This document shows, one piece after another, positions 24,627 through 32,494 of a stretch of DNA of 40,503 nucleotides (position 1 is its first letter; each line of letters begins with the position of its first letter). The stretch is from an uncultured Mucilaginibacter sp. (lineage in GTDB: Bacteria > Bacteroidota > Bacteroidia > Sphingobacteriales > Sphingobacteriaceae): assembly GCF_946481715.1 (NCBI RefSeq), contig NZ_CAMLOV010000032.1:1-40503 (forward strand), given 5' to 3'. Both the position numbers and the translations under genes were made by a program. Below the pieces are notes generated by a model. It was not told the DNA's origin and made no database searches. It saw only the letters and a list, made by a program, of their open reading frames with translations.

Positions 24627-25430
24627 TTACACTGGCGCGTTTGCCGTGGCGACAAGTGCATCAATTATAACGCCGTAAAACTCTTCAGTTAGCGGCGCTA
24701 AGGCAGCACCTGCATTTGTACCAAAAGGCTTTACTTTCCATATATCTTCGTCGTATGAAATAAATGCGATAAGCGTTGCGTAAAGCACTTGCCTTGTCAG
24801 TAGTAAAGCAGCTGTATTTTCTATTAGTCCGCTTTTCCAAATTATTGATTCCGGCTCCTGGCTGTTAAGTGCATTAAAAGCAATACTAAAAATATCGGCC
24901 CATTTTAAAAAATCATTGTCGGAGGCTAACAAAATGCTTTTTTGTAGCACATCATGCAATCGCTTTTTCGCATTTTGCAAGTTCACCTTTTCATCTATTG
25001 TATTTTCAAACCTGTATGCGAGATAATATCTCACGTTCCAGCTATCGTTCTCAGATGCTTTTAGTTTAAACCACCTGTAAAACCAAAAATGTGAATAATT
25101 TTTGTAAACGGCTTCAATGTATAAACTGCCTTTTAGCGAATCTGGTGTTTGGCTTTCTTTAGGTTCAGAAGAGGCGGGTAACCGATAATGTAACGATAAC
25201 TTTAAACACCCTTCTTTTTCTAAAAACTTAAACCATTTAATTGGATTGGCTGCCACAATATCGCCATCGAGCCCTGCTCTGTTAACGTAGTTTCTCAGCA
25301 ATATATAACCAACCGTTTCGCAATTTTCAAACACGCCGCTATCAAGATAGCCTGCGGGAATGTTGCCATTTTTTATATAATTATTGTAATTATAAATCAA
25401 AGAGATGAGTTGCGCTGCGTGAAGGTTCAT
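24627..25430 (-). CDS. Hypothetical protein, unrecognised family
   Basis: The 267-residue protein has no signal peptide, membrane segment or catalytic motif that could be recognised. It is aromatic-rich in the middle (NYSHFWFYRWFKLK) and mostly helical toward the C-terminus. It may be a cytoplasmic structural or binding protein. It is more AT-rich than radA and rng on either side and is flanked by near-identical terminator hairpins, which suggests that it was inserted as a unit. The gene is probably transcribed on its own, since the hairpin at 25481-25520 ends rng transcription. Confidence 0.72.
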   Translation of the reverse strand: MNLHAAQLISLIYNYNNYIKNGNIPAGYLDSGVFENCETVGYILLRNYVNRAGLDGDIVAANPIKWFKFLEKEGCLKLSLHYRLPASSEPKESQTPDSLKGSLYIEAVYKNYSHFWFYRWFKLKASENDSWNVRYYLAYRFENTIDEKVNLQNAKKRLHDVLQKSILLASDNDFLKWADIFSIAFNALNSQEPESIIWKSGLIENTAALLLTRQVLYATLIAFISYDEDIWKVKPFGTNAGAALAPLTEEFYGVIIDALVATANAPV

Positions 25431-25480
25431 GGGTGCGCAAATTTAATAATTACATCGCATCCATGTAAACCGTTTTAACC

Positions 25481-25520
25481 AAAAAAGAGCAGATGCTTTC
25501 TCAAACATCTGCTCTTTTCT
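25481..25520 (-). terminator. Terminator hairpin, twin copy B (end of RNase G gene)
   Basis: gagcagatg (25487-25495) pairs with catctgctc (25506-25514), extended by A-T pairs, with a run of six T on the minus strand. The 3' flank (ttttttggtta) matches that of copy A. It lies about 35 bases after the rng stop codon. Confidence 0.82.
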
Positions 25521-25556
25521 TATCTGCATATCTGCACATTTAAAATCTGCACATCT
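25521..25556. repeat. tatctgcaca short-period repeat at the 3' end of the RNase G gene
   Basis: Imperfect units of atctgcacat span the bases between terminator copy B and the stop codon of the RNase G gene, touching that stop. The pattern is the inverted form of the repeat upstream of radA at 24098-24133. Confidence 0.5.
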
Positions 25557-27105
25557 ACAACTTTATTTCCTCGTCCTTAGCCGAGAAGAAGTGGAACTCG
25601 GTGATCTGGTAAGCAGGGTTGCTTTTTACCTTTATCCACTGGTTGTACTTAAAGTACCATTTCATCTGGCGGTTAAATATGCCTTTTTTAATGTAGGCCT
25701 CTATGTACGGGTGTACGCAAAGGGTAATATTTTTTTCGTTTTGCTCCTCCAGTATGAAGTTGAAGTTGTTTTCAATATCATCCAGCAGCAATACTGTTGG
25801 GCGTATGGTGCCCGTTCCGTTACAGGCAGGGCAAACCTCGCTGGTAACAATGTTCATCTCGGGCCTTACGCGCTGGCGGGTTATTTGTATCAACCCAAAC
25901 TTGCTTGGCGGCAAAATGGTGTGCTTGGCACGGTCATCGGCCATCTGGGCTTTCAGGTAATCAAACAGTTCCTTGCGGTTAGTTGGTTTGTGCATGTCGA
26001 TAAAATCGACAACCACTATACCACCCATATCGCGCAGGCGTAACTGGCGGGCAATTTCTTTAGCCGCTTCCTTGTTTACCTGGTAAGCGTTTTCTTCCTG
26101 GTTCTCTTTATTGGCTGTACGGTTACCGCTGTTCACGTCTATAACGTGTAAAGCTTCGGTATGCTCAATAACCAGGTAAGCGCCACCGGCAAGGTTCACA
26201 GTTTTACCAAAAGCGCCTTTTATTTGCTTGTCAACGCCGTGATGCTCAAATATGGGCTCTTTGTGTTTGTGCAGGCGTACAATACCTTCCATTTCGGGAG
26301 ATATCTCGTGTATGTATGATCTTACATCATCATACATGCTCTGCTCATTCACATAAATGTGCTGAAAATCCGGGTTCAAAATATCCCTCAGGATAGTTGA
26401 TGTTCTGCCAATCTCGCCCAAAACTTTTTTAGAAGGCTCGGTACCATGCAGCTTGGTTACAAAAGTTTCCCATTTGGATATTAGGTCCAGCAGGTCTTTC
26501 TGTAATTCGTCCACACCCTTGCTTTCAGATACGGTGCGTATAATTACACCGAAATGTTTGGGTTTGATACTTTCAACAACTTTACGCAGGCGGTTACGCT
26601 CGGTATTGCTCTTTATCTTTTTAGAGATGGATATCACCTCAGAAAAAGGCACCAATACAACATAGCGGCCTGCAATAGACAGGTCGCTGCTAAGCCTTGG
26701 GCCCTTTGTTGATATGGGCTCCTTAGCAATTTGCACCGGCACAAGCACCCCCTTAGCCAAAACATCAGAGATCTTGCCCCCTTTGTTTATATCAGCCTCG
26801 AGCTTAAAGTTATCTAAAAGCTTTGATTGGTATCCCCCGCTACGTACTTGTTTGGTAAGCTTAAGCAGGCTTTGTACCTGCGGCCCCAAATCAAGGTAAT
26901 GCAAAAAGGCATCCTTCTCGTATCCTACATCCACAAAAGCAGCATTCAGGCTGGGCATAATTTTTTTAATGCGGCCTAAATACAGATCTCCAACAGTATA
27001 ATTATTGGTGATTTGCTCTTTATGGAGTTCTACAAGTTGTTTGTCCTGTATTAATGCAATAGTAGCCCCGTTGGGGGATGAATCGATAATTAATTCCTTT
27101 ATCAA
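25555..27105 (-). CDS. rng: Ribonuclease E/G family protein
   Basis: The 516-residue endoribonuclease processes rRNA precursors and degrades mRNA in the cytoplasm. It has an S1 RNA-binding domain near the N-terminus (about 37-125, with a lysine-rich insertion at about 80-112). The catalytic DNase I-like domain carries the Mg-binding residues Asp323 (VIDVNSGNR) and Asp367 (VVVDFIDM), and CPACNGTG (425-432) is the zinc-link region used for dimerisation. It lacks the long C-terminal scaffold of RNase E, so the RNase G name fits better. Its 3' end abuts a tgcagat-type repeat, followed by a strong terminator. The small basic-protein gene lies 107 bases upstream. Confidence 0.95.
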   Translation of the reverse strand: MIKELIIDSSPNGATIALIQDKQLVELHKEQITNNYTVGDLYLGRIKKIMPSLNAAFVDVGYEKDAFLHYLDLGPQVQSLLKLTKQVRSGGYQSKLLDNFKLEADINKGGKISDVLAKGVLVPVQIAKEPISTKGPRLSSDLSIAGRYVVLVPFSEVISISKKIKSNTERNRLRKVVESIKPKHFGVIIRTVSESKGVDELQKDLLDLISKWETFVTKLHGTEPSKKVLGEIGRTSTILRDILNPDFQHIYVNEQSMYDDVRSYIHEISPEMEGIVRLHKHKEPIFEHHGVDKQIKGAFGKTVNLAGGAYLVIEHTEALHVIDVNSGNRTANKENQEENAYQVNKEAAKEIARQLRLRDMGGIVVVDFIDMHKPTNRKELFDYLKAQMADDRAKHTILPPSKFGLIQITRQRVRPEMNIVTSEVCPACNGTGTIRPTVLLLDDIENNFNFILEEQNEKNITLCVHPYIEAYIKKGIFNRQMKWYFKYNQWIKVKSNPAYQITEFHFFSAKDEEIKL

Positions 27106-27172
27106 TTGCTACTCCATTTCTTAAAACGGCGCAGTATTGCACCGTGTGGGTGGAAAAAAACTAAACATAAAT

Positions 27173-27194
27173 AGTCCCGCATACCTGCGGGACT
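27173..27194 (-). terminator. Terminator hairpin after the small basic protein
   Basis: agtcccgca (27173-27181) and tgcgggact (27186-27194) form a perfect 9-bp stem with a 4-base loop. On the minus strand it is followed by an AT-rich stretch with a T run further on. It lies between the 29-residue gene and rng. Confidence 0.65.
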
Positions 27195-27212
27195 TAAGCT
27201 ATTTAAAATAGC

Positions 27213-27302
27213 CTATTTTTTCTTATGCCTGTTTTTTCTTAAACGCTTTTTGCGTTTGTGGGTAGCCATTTTATGTCTCTTACGTTTTTTACCGCTTGGC
27301 AT
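27213..27302 (-). CDS. 29-residue highly basic protein, ribosomal-protein-like
   Basis: An ATG at 27302 opens a 29-codon frame ending in TAG. About two thirds of the residues are Lys, Arg or His (MPSGKKRKRHK, then THKRKKRLRK), and there are no acidic residues. It is too short for usual gene finders. Composition and size fit a tiny ribosomal or RNA-binding protein. A small extra large-subunit protein (bL38) has been described for Flavobacterium ribosomes, and this could be its counterpart, but that was not tested. The gene lies 21 bases downstream of the TPR gene and is followed by a hairpin, so it is probably the last gene of the HU-TPR unit. Confidence 0.72.
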   Translation of the reverse strand: MPSGKKRKRHKMATHKRKKRLRKNRHKKK

Positions 27303-27323
27303 GATAATAATTTTTAAGTGTGA

Positions 27324-28172
27324 TTATTTTTTTAATTCCTTTATAAATTCGTCTATACGCTTCCCTTCAACCGGGTCGCCTATCAATTCTTTGCATTTTT
27401 CGTAAGCTGCAATAGCTTCTTGTTTTCGGCCCAGTTGTTTATAACTTTCTGCCAGGTAAAAGTAGGGCTCAAGCTCTTCCTTTATGGCTATCATGGTTTT
27501 AAACCTGCCTACTGCCTTGTCGTATTGGCCGCTCTTCATGGCAAACATGCCTAAATTTAGCAGTGCCGAGTGGTTTTTAGGGTCTTGCTTTACTACATCA
27601 AGCAGTAAAGTAATACCCTCCATAGGCATACCGCCACCGTTTACAAGGGCAACGCCTAAACCTGTTTTTGCCTCCAAATCGGTTGGCTTTAATTTGGTAG
27701 CATTGGTAAAAGCTTCAGCAGCTTTAGCGCTTAATGCAATTTGCTCGTTAGCTTCCTGCGAGCGCTTGGTGGCTTCGTTAAACCTGTTGCCTGCGTTTAC
27801 CCAATCATCAAACTGTTTGGTATTTTGGGCAATGGCCAGGTAATAAAAAGCTGCCGGGGCCGGTTGTACAGCGGCGTCCCATAAAGCAGCTAATGAGCGC
27901 TGCATCGATGGCTTCACCGCATCCGAGGCTGCATTTAACTGCTCCTCCATGGTGCTTATCTGCCTTGCCTGCTCTGCATCCAAAGATGGCTTGGCCGCTG
28001 CTGTAACCGAGGTTAGTGTTACCTCTGTTGCCGCAGGCTGCGCCGCTGTAGCTCCCGCAGCTGGTTTGCCGCCGGCCTCGGCCGACTTTACCAAACCTTT
28101 TACCGGTTGCAGGTACAAATAGCCCATAGTAACAACTACTATTGCACAAACGGCTATCTGTTTTTTATTCAT
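27324..28172 (-). CDS. Membrane-anchored TPR protein
   Basis: The 282-residue protein has an N-terminal membrane segment (about 5-22, IAVCAIVVVTMGYLYL), an Ala/Thr-rich linker (about 30-60) and then tetratricopeptide repeats (about 105-270; AEAFTNATKLKPTDLEAKTG, ALLNLGMFAMKSGQYDKAV, YKQLGRKQEAIAAYEKC). TPR proteins scaffold protein complexes; here the repeats probably face the periplasm. It lies 6 bases after the HU gene, so the two share a transcript. The partner is unknown. Confidence 0.88.
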   Translation of the reverse strand: MNKKQIAVCAIVVVTMGYLYLQPVKGLVKSAEAGGKPAAGATAAQPAATEVTLTSVTAAAKPSLDAEQARQISTMEEQLNAASDAVKPSMQRSLAALWDAAVQPAPAAFYYLAIAQNTKQFDDWVNAGNRFNEATKRSQEANEQIALSAKAAEAFTNATKLKPTDLEAKTGLGVALVNGGGMPMEGITLLLDVVKQDPKNHSALLNLGMFAMKSGQYDKAVGRFKTMIAIKEELEPYFYLAESYKQLGRKQEAIAAYEKCKELIGDPVEGKRIDEFIKELKK

Positions 28173-28178
28173 TGCTTA

Positions 28179-28484
28179 TTATTTGCTGGCTTTAGCAGTA
28201 GTTTTGTTGCCGCTACGTACTTTTTCTACAAAAGTTTTAGCTGGTTTAAAGCTTGGCACAAAATGCTCGGGGATAATAATGGCAGTATTTTTTGAAATGT
28301 TACGTGCGGTTTTCTTAGCTCTCTTTTTAACTACAAAACTTCCGAATCCTCTTACATAAACGTTCTCTCCGCCTACCATCGAGCTTTTCACAACTTTGAA
28401 AAATGCTTCAACGGTTTCCTGCACGTCAACTTTCTCGATACCTGTTTTAGAAGAGATTTCAGCTATAATTTCTGCCTTGGTCAT
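28179..28484 (-). CDS. HU/IHF family DNA-binding protein
   Basis: The 101-residue nucleoid protein has the N-terminal dimerisation helices (MTKAEIIAEISSKTGI), the conserved VRGFGSFVVKKRAKKTARN beta-arm region and a Lys/Ala-rich tail (KTTAKASK). It binds and bends DNA as a dimer. It heads a minus-strand unit with the TPR gene and has a clear promoter element at 28537-28544. It is divergent from mutY. Confidence 0.96.
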   Translation of the reverse strand: MTKAEIIAEISSKTGIEKVDVQETVEAFFKVVKSSMVGGENVYVRGFGSFVVKKRAKKTARNISKNTAIIIPEHFVPSFKPAKTFVEKVRSGNKTTAKASK

Positions 28485-28536
28485 ATCCTGTTTCTTTTAT
28501 TTAAAAATGTATAAATACTTAACTGTTTTGGGGTTG

Positions 28537-28544
28537 CAAAAGTA
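28537..28544 (-). promoter_or_regulatory. -7 promoter element (TACTTTTG) for the HU gene
   Basis: The minus strand reads TACTTTTG, fitting TAnnTTTG and identical to the element before sdhC. It lies 53 bases before the HU start codon in the gap shared with mutY. Confidence 0.55.
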
Positions 28545-28644
28545 TCGCTTTAAATTTAAAGATTAAAATAATTGCAGCATTTTTTTTGTGAGCCCCCAAA
28601 AACGGCAATTATTGGCTTAAATTATGATACTGAGAGGGATAAAT

Positions 28645-28652
28645 TATCTTTG
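28645..28652 (+). promoter_or_regulatory. -7 promoter element (TATCTTTG) for mutY
   Basis: TATCTTTG fits TAnnTTTG and lies only 7 bases before the ATG at 28659, so the transcript could begin at or next to the start codon. It excludes the longer reading frame that begins at 28572. Confidence 0.5.
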
Positions 28653-28658
28653 TTGGTG

Positions 28659-29705
28659 ATGGATCTTTCTAAAGAGCTGACAGGCTGGTACGAGGAGAAT
28701 AAGCGCGAATTGCCCTGGCGCAATACTACAAATGCCTATATTATATGGCTATCAGAAATTATACTGCAGCAAACACGGGTGGAGCAAGGCATGCCCTATT
28801 TTTACCGTTTTGCCGAGAAATACCCCACAGTTAGCCACTTTGCCGCGGCACCCGAAGGCGACATTTTAAAACTATGGCAGGGATTGGGCTATTATTCGCG
28901 CGGCCGCAACATGCTAAAAACGGCCCAAATTGTGCAGCAACAATATAATGGTGTATTTCCAACCGCTTACGGGCAGCTTATTAAATTAAAAGGCATAGGC
29001 GAATATACTGCCGCTGCCATATCCTCCTTCGCAGCAAACGAAGCACGGGCTGTAGTTGATGGCAATGTTTACCGCGTGCTTGCCCGTTATTTTGGTATTG
29101 ATGAGCCTATCAATTCGCCGAAAGGCAAAAAGATATTCCAGGCATTGGCCGATGAGGTGCTGGATAAACACAACCCCGCCCTGCACAACCAGGCCATGAT
29201 GGAATTTGGGGCGATGCTTTGCAAACCCAAAAACCCTGCCTGCGGCATTTGCCCGATAAGGCTTGGTTGCGCCGCCTTTAAAAGCAATGCTACAGCTTAT
29301 TTGCCCGTAAAATTAAAGACCGTAAAAATCCGCCACCGGTTTTTTAACTATCTGTTAATAATGGAGGGCGAAAGGCTATTAATGAACAACCGCGATGAAA
29401 GCGATATTTGGGCAAACATGTACGATTTGCCCCTTGTAGAAACCGATAACCTTATCGCGCCCGAAGAACTGCTTAAGTTGCCATTTATGGAGGATAATTT
29501 TGGAAAACATACTGTAATAAAGGAGTTTTCGCCTGTTATAAAACATATACTTACGCACCAGCATTTGCATGTTCGTTTTATAGTCTTGGAGCCGGAAAGG
29601 GTTACCTTTAGAGAAAGGTGGTTTTACAGCAGCATGCAAAATTTAGAGAATTTAGCCATGCCGAAGATTATTTTTAAATTTATAAAAGATTTTTTTAATT
29701 TCTAA
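28659..29705 (+). CDS. mutY: A/G-specific adenine glycosylase
   Basis: The 348-residue repair enzyme removes adenine mispaired with 8-oxoguanine. It has the catalytic Glu33 (WLSEIILQQTRV), helix-hairpin-helix LKGIGEYTAAAI (110-121), catalytic Asp134 (VVDGNVYRV) and a 4Fe-4S cluster formed by Cys188, Cys195, Cys198 and Cys204 (C-x6-C-x2-C-x5-C). A Nudix-like C-terminal domain for 8-oxoG recognition follows (about 220-345). The ATG at 28659 gives the family length; the TTG at 28572 would add 29 unrelated residues and cover the promoter. ssb follows after 23 bases. Confidence 0.96.
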   Translation: MDLSKELTGWYEENKRELPWRNTTNAYIIWLSEIILQQTRVEQGMPYFYRFAEKYPTVSHFAAAPEGDILKLWQGLGYYSRGRNMLKTAQIVQQQYNGVFPTAYGQLIKLKGIGEYTAAAISSFAANEARAVVDGNVYRVLARYFGIDEPINSPKGKKIFQALADEVLDKHNPALHNQAMMEFGAMLCKPKNPACGICPIRLGCAAFKSNATAYLPVKLKTVKIRHRFFNYLLIMEGERLLMNNRDESDIWANMYDLPLVETDNLIAPEELLKLPFMEDNFGKHTVIKEFSPVIKHILTHQHLHVRFIVLEPERVTFRERWFYSSMQNLENLAMPKIIFKFIKDFFNF

Positions 29706-29728
29706 ATAATTCTCCGTTATTTTATGGC

Positions 29729-30154
29729 ATGTCTGGAATAAATAAAGTAATACTTGTTGGTCATTTAGGTAAAGACCCGGAAGTAAGGCATTTGGAGGGC
29801 GGAGTGGCGGTTGCAAGCTTTCCCTTAGCAACTTCTGAAACGTTTAATAAAGATGGCCGCAAAGTAGAGCAAACCGAGTGGCATAATATAGTTATGTGGC
29901 GCGGGCTGGCAGATGTAGCCGCCAAATTTTTACAGAAAGGCAAACTGGTTTACATAGAAGGCAAATTGCGCACCCGTTCTTTTGAAGATAAAGAAGGCAT
30001 AAAGAAATATACCACCGAGGTTGTTGCCGAAAATTTTACTATGTTAGGGCGCAAAACAGATTTCGAGAACAACGATAATACACCACGTAACGGATCAAAG
30101 CCGGCTGATGCCGAAACGTTGCGCAATAACGATGCCGACGACCTCCCGTTCTAA
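29729..30154 (+). CDS. ssb: Single-stranded DNA-binding protein
   Basis: The 141-residue protein has the OB fold from MSGINKVILVGHLGKDPEVR through about residue 110, including the TEWHNIVMW strand. A flexible polar linker leads to the acidic tip DADDLPF that recruits replication and repair partners. It is a homotetramer that coats single-stranded DNA. Lying 23 bases after mutY, it is probably co-transcribed with it. The last part of the gene overlaps the start of the EamA transporter gene in another frame. Confidence 0.97.
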   Translation: MSGINKVILVGHLGKDPEVRHLEGGVAVASFPLATSETFNKDGRKVEQTEWHNIVMWRGLADVAAKFLQKGKLVYIEGKLRTRSFEDKEGIKKYTTEVVAENFTMLGRKTDFENNDNTPRNGSKPADAETLRNNDADDLPF

Positions 30155-31100
30155 ACCAACAACAAACAAACCTTCGGCCATATCCTGGCTGGTGATATTC
30201 GCTTTCTTTAACATATACGTTGTTTGGGGTTCTACCTACCTGGCAGTTGCGTATGGGCTAAAAAGTTTCCCGCCATTTATATTGGTGGGGTTGCGTTACC
30301 TTACTGCCGGCATTTTGATGCTGGCCTGGTGCAAGCTAAAAGGCGAAAAACTCCCCGAAAAGAAATTACTCTGGCGCCACGCCTTAAGCGGGATCCTGAT
30401 GCTGGTTGGCGGTACGGGCATGATAGCCTGGGCCGAGCAGTATATCAGCTCGGGCCAGGCCGCCATATTGGTTGCTACCGAGCCCCTGATGATCTTAGTG
30501 ATCGACCGGAAACGCTGGGCACAATACTTCTCCAATAAATTCATCGTGAGCGGGCTTATCATCGGCTTCGCCGGCATCTTTTTGTTTTTGAAGCTTGGCG
30601 TAGCCCCTGCGCATCAATCGCCCATGGCAACTATAGCCAGCGTGGTGATCTTGTTTAGTGCGTTGCTGTGGATAATTGGTTCGCTTATCATTAAAGGCAA
30701 CCCTGGTAAAAGCTCCTCTGTAATGAATGCGAGCATACAATTATTGTCGGCGGGATGTGCGGCAAGCATTATTGCCTTTGCCAAGAGCGAGCAGGTGGGC
30801 TTTTCGTTTAAGGCGGTAACATTCGAGGCCTGGGCAGCATTGCTTTTTTTAATAGTGATGGGCTCGCTGGTTGCTTACCTGTCGTTCGTTTGGCTGCTCA
30901 GCATCAAACCGCCGGCCATCATCAGCACGCATACTTATGTAAACCCGGTTGTGGCCGTATTTTTAGGCTGGTTGCTTATACACGAGGATGTGAACAGGGC
31001 ACAGCTTTTAAGCCTGGTAGTTATTTTGGCGGGGATATTATTAGTGAACGTGCCGGGGTACTTAAACAGGAACAAACCCGAGAATACCGAAGGCGCCTAA
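30132..31100 (+). CDS. EamA/RhaT-type drug/metabolite transporter
   Basis: About 322 residues form ten predicted membrane helices in two EamA repeats. The first starts with IFAFFNIYVVWGSTYLAVAY and the second around VVILFSALLWIIGSLI. Conserved patterns include PPFILVGLRYLTAG and HTYVNPVVAVFLGWLL. These carriers export or import small metabolites; the substrate is unknown. The ATG at 30132 overlaps ssb by 23 bases; an ATG at 30108 would add eight residues. The overlap implies translational coupling to ssb, though the functions are unrelated. Confidence 0.9.
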   Translation: MPTTSRSKPTTNKPSAISWLVIFAFFNIYVVWGSTYLAVAYGLKSFPPFILVGLRYLTAGILMLAWCKLKGEKLPEKKLLWRHALSGILMLVGGTGMIAWAEQYISSGQAAILVATEPLMILVIDRKRWAQYFSNKFIVSGLIIGFAGIFLFLKLGVAPAHQSPMATIASVVILFSALLWIIGSLIIKGNPGKSSSVMNASIQLLSAGCAASIIAFAKSEQVGFSFKAVTFEAWAALLFLIVMGSLVAYLSFVWLLSIKPPAIISTHTYVNPVVAVFLGWLLIHEDVNRAQLLSLVVILAGILLVNVPGYLNRNKPENTEGA

Positions 31101-31150
31101 ATTTAAACCTGGCCAGTTATTATTACGCGCATACTGTTACCTTTATGCCA

Positions 31151-31711
31151 ATGGAACATCCTACCCACAACCCCTGGCAAATAACTTCCCAGCAAAATAT
31201 TTACGATAACCCCTGGATAAACGTTACCGAGTACCAGGTGATCAACCCATCGGGCAACCCGGGTATTTATGGGAAAGTCCATTTTAAAAATGTGGCCATA
31301 GGTGTTATTCCGCTGGATGCGGATATGAATACTTACCTGGTAGGGCAATACCGTTTTGTACTAAACCAATACTGCTGGGAAATACCCGAAGGCGGCGGCC
31401 CTGAAGGCAGCGACCCGCTGGAATCTGCCAAACGCGAACTACTGGAGGAAACCGGCCTAAAAGCGCTTGAATGGACCGAAATATTGCAGATGCACCTATC
31501 CAATTCGGTAAGCGATGAGTTGAGCATTATATACCTTGCGCGCAACCTGCAGCAACACGAGGCCGAGCCCGAAGACACCGAAGACCTGCTGGTAAATAAA
31601 GTGCCTTTTGAACAGGTTTACCAAATGGTGAACAGTGGCCAGATAACCGACTCGGTAACCGTAGCGGCGGTTTTGAAGATAAAGCTGATGCAATTAGAGA
31701 ACAGATTATAA
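31151..31711 (+). CDS. Nudix hydrolase, ADP-sugar pyrophosphatase-like
   Basis: The 186-residue cytoplasmic enzyme has an N-terminal beta region (NPWINVTEYQVINPSG) resembling ADP-ribose/sugar pyrophosphatases and a Nudix box ending SAKRELLEETGL. In the consensus G-x5-E-x7-REUxEExGU, the first Glu is replaced by Ser (GGGPEGS), a substitution also found in some ADP-sugar Nudix enzymes. The metal-binding REL-LEE core is intact, so hydrolysis is expected. The frame is open back to 30890 inside the transporter gene; the ATG at 31151 (or 31145) gives the normal length. Confidence 0.88.
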   Translation: MEHPTHNPWQITSQQNIYDNPWINVTEYQVINPSGNPGIYGKVHFKNVAIGVIPLDADMNTYLVGQYRFVLNQYCWEIPEGGGPEGSDPLESAKRELLEETGLKALEWTEILQMHLSNSVSDELSIIYLARNLQQHEAEPEDTEDLLVNKVPFEQVYQMVNSGQITDSVTVAAVLKIKLMQLENRL

Positions 31712-31741
31712 GCCAACGTTTATCATTTTCTCAAAAAAACA

Positions 31742-31749
31742 TAACTTTG
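31742..31749 (+). promoter_or_regulatory. -7 promoter element (TAACTTTG) for plsC
   Basis: TAACTTTG fits TAnnTTTG exactly and ends 8 bases before the ATG at 31758, implying a very short or absent leader. Confidence 0.5.
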
Positions 31750-31757
31750 CGGCCTTG

Positions 31758-32489
31758 ATGAAAAAGTTTTTAGGCTATTTCTTGTCGCCATTTGCCACTA
31801 TTGCATTTGTATTGATGCTGGTGATATTTCAGCCCATCCAATGGATGTGTTATAACTGGGGCGGGTATAAAGCGCACAAGCGTTCGGTAGATATCCTCAA
31901 CTTCTTTTTGGTTGGCACTTATTATATATTGTTCAACACCGTTAAATTCACCAATAAGCAAAACCTCCCGCTTGGCCGCTCCATCATTTTTATAGCTAAC
32001 CACCAAAGCGATTTCGATATACCGCCGATGATTTACTTCCTGCGGAAATACCATGCAAAGTTTGTATCTAAGGTAGAGCTCACCAAAGGCGTTCCGTCCA
32101 TATCCTATAACCTAAAGGTAGGCGGCGGAGCCAATATCGACCGGAAAGACCCGCGCCAGGCAATCACCGAACTGGTAAAATTCGGCACCCGGATGAAAGA
32201 GAATAAATGGTCGGCTATGATATTCCCTGAAGGGACACGCTCTAAAGATGGCAAGGTAAAAACTTTCCAGGCTGCGGGCGTAGCGGCATTACTAAAGAAA
32301 TGCCCCGACGCCTTATTAGTGCCTGTGGCCATCAAAGATTCCTGGAAAATGCGCCGTTACGGGTTATATCCGTTAAACACCTTCACGCCTATGAGCTGGA
32401 CGGTGCTTGAACCCATAGAGCCCGGCAAAACACCTGCCGATGAATTGGTGAAAGAGGTGGAGAACAGGATACGCGCGGTGGTGGATTAG
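31758..32489 (+). CDS. plsC: 1-acyl-sn-glycerol-3-phosphate acyltransferase
   Basis: The 243-residue membrane-associated enzyme converts lysophosphatidic acid to phosphatidic acid in phospholipid synthesis. It has an N-terminal hydrophobic segment (about 8-28), the catalytic NHQSDFD block (His82, Asp87; HX4D) and the IFPEGTRSKDG substrate-binding block (about residue 155). It then shows the VPVAIKDS region. The ATG at 31758 is favoured over the TTG one codon earlier. It converges on the YpfJ-type metallopeptidase gene with a 5-base gap. Confidence 0.93.
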   Translation: MKKFLGYFLSPFATIAFVLMLVIFQPIQWMCYNWGGYKAHKRSVDILNFFLVGTYYILFNTVKFTNKQNLPLGRSIIFIANHQSDFDIPPMIYFLRKYHAKFVSKVELTKGVPSISYNLKVGGGANIDRKDPRQAITELVKFGTRMKENKWSAMIFPEGTRSKDGKVKTFQAAGVAALLKKCPDALLVPVAIKDSWKMRRYGLYPLNTFTPMSWTVLEPIEPGKTPADELVKEVENRIRAVVD

Positions 32490-32494
32490 TGTCC

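Noticed and set aside
28572..28658. Upstream TTG start for mutY
   Set aside because: The 29 added residues are not MutY-like, and a promoter element lies within them.
30890..31150. Upstream extension of the Nudix gene inside the transporter gene
   Set aside because: The extension is out of frame with the conserved EamA sequence and gives a product with no family resemblance before the ATG at 31151.
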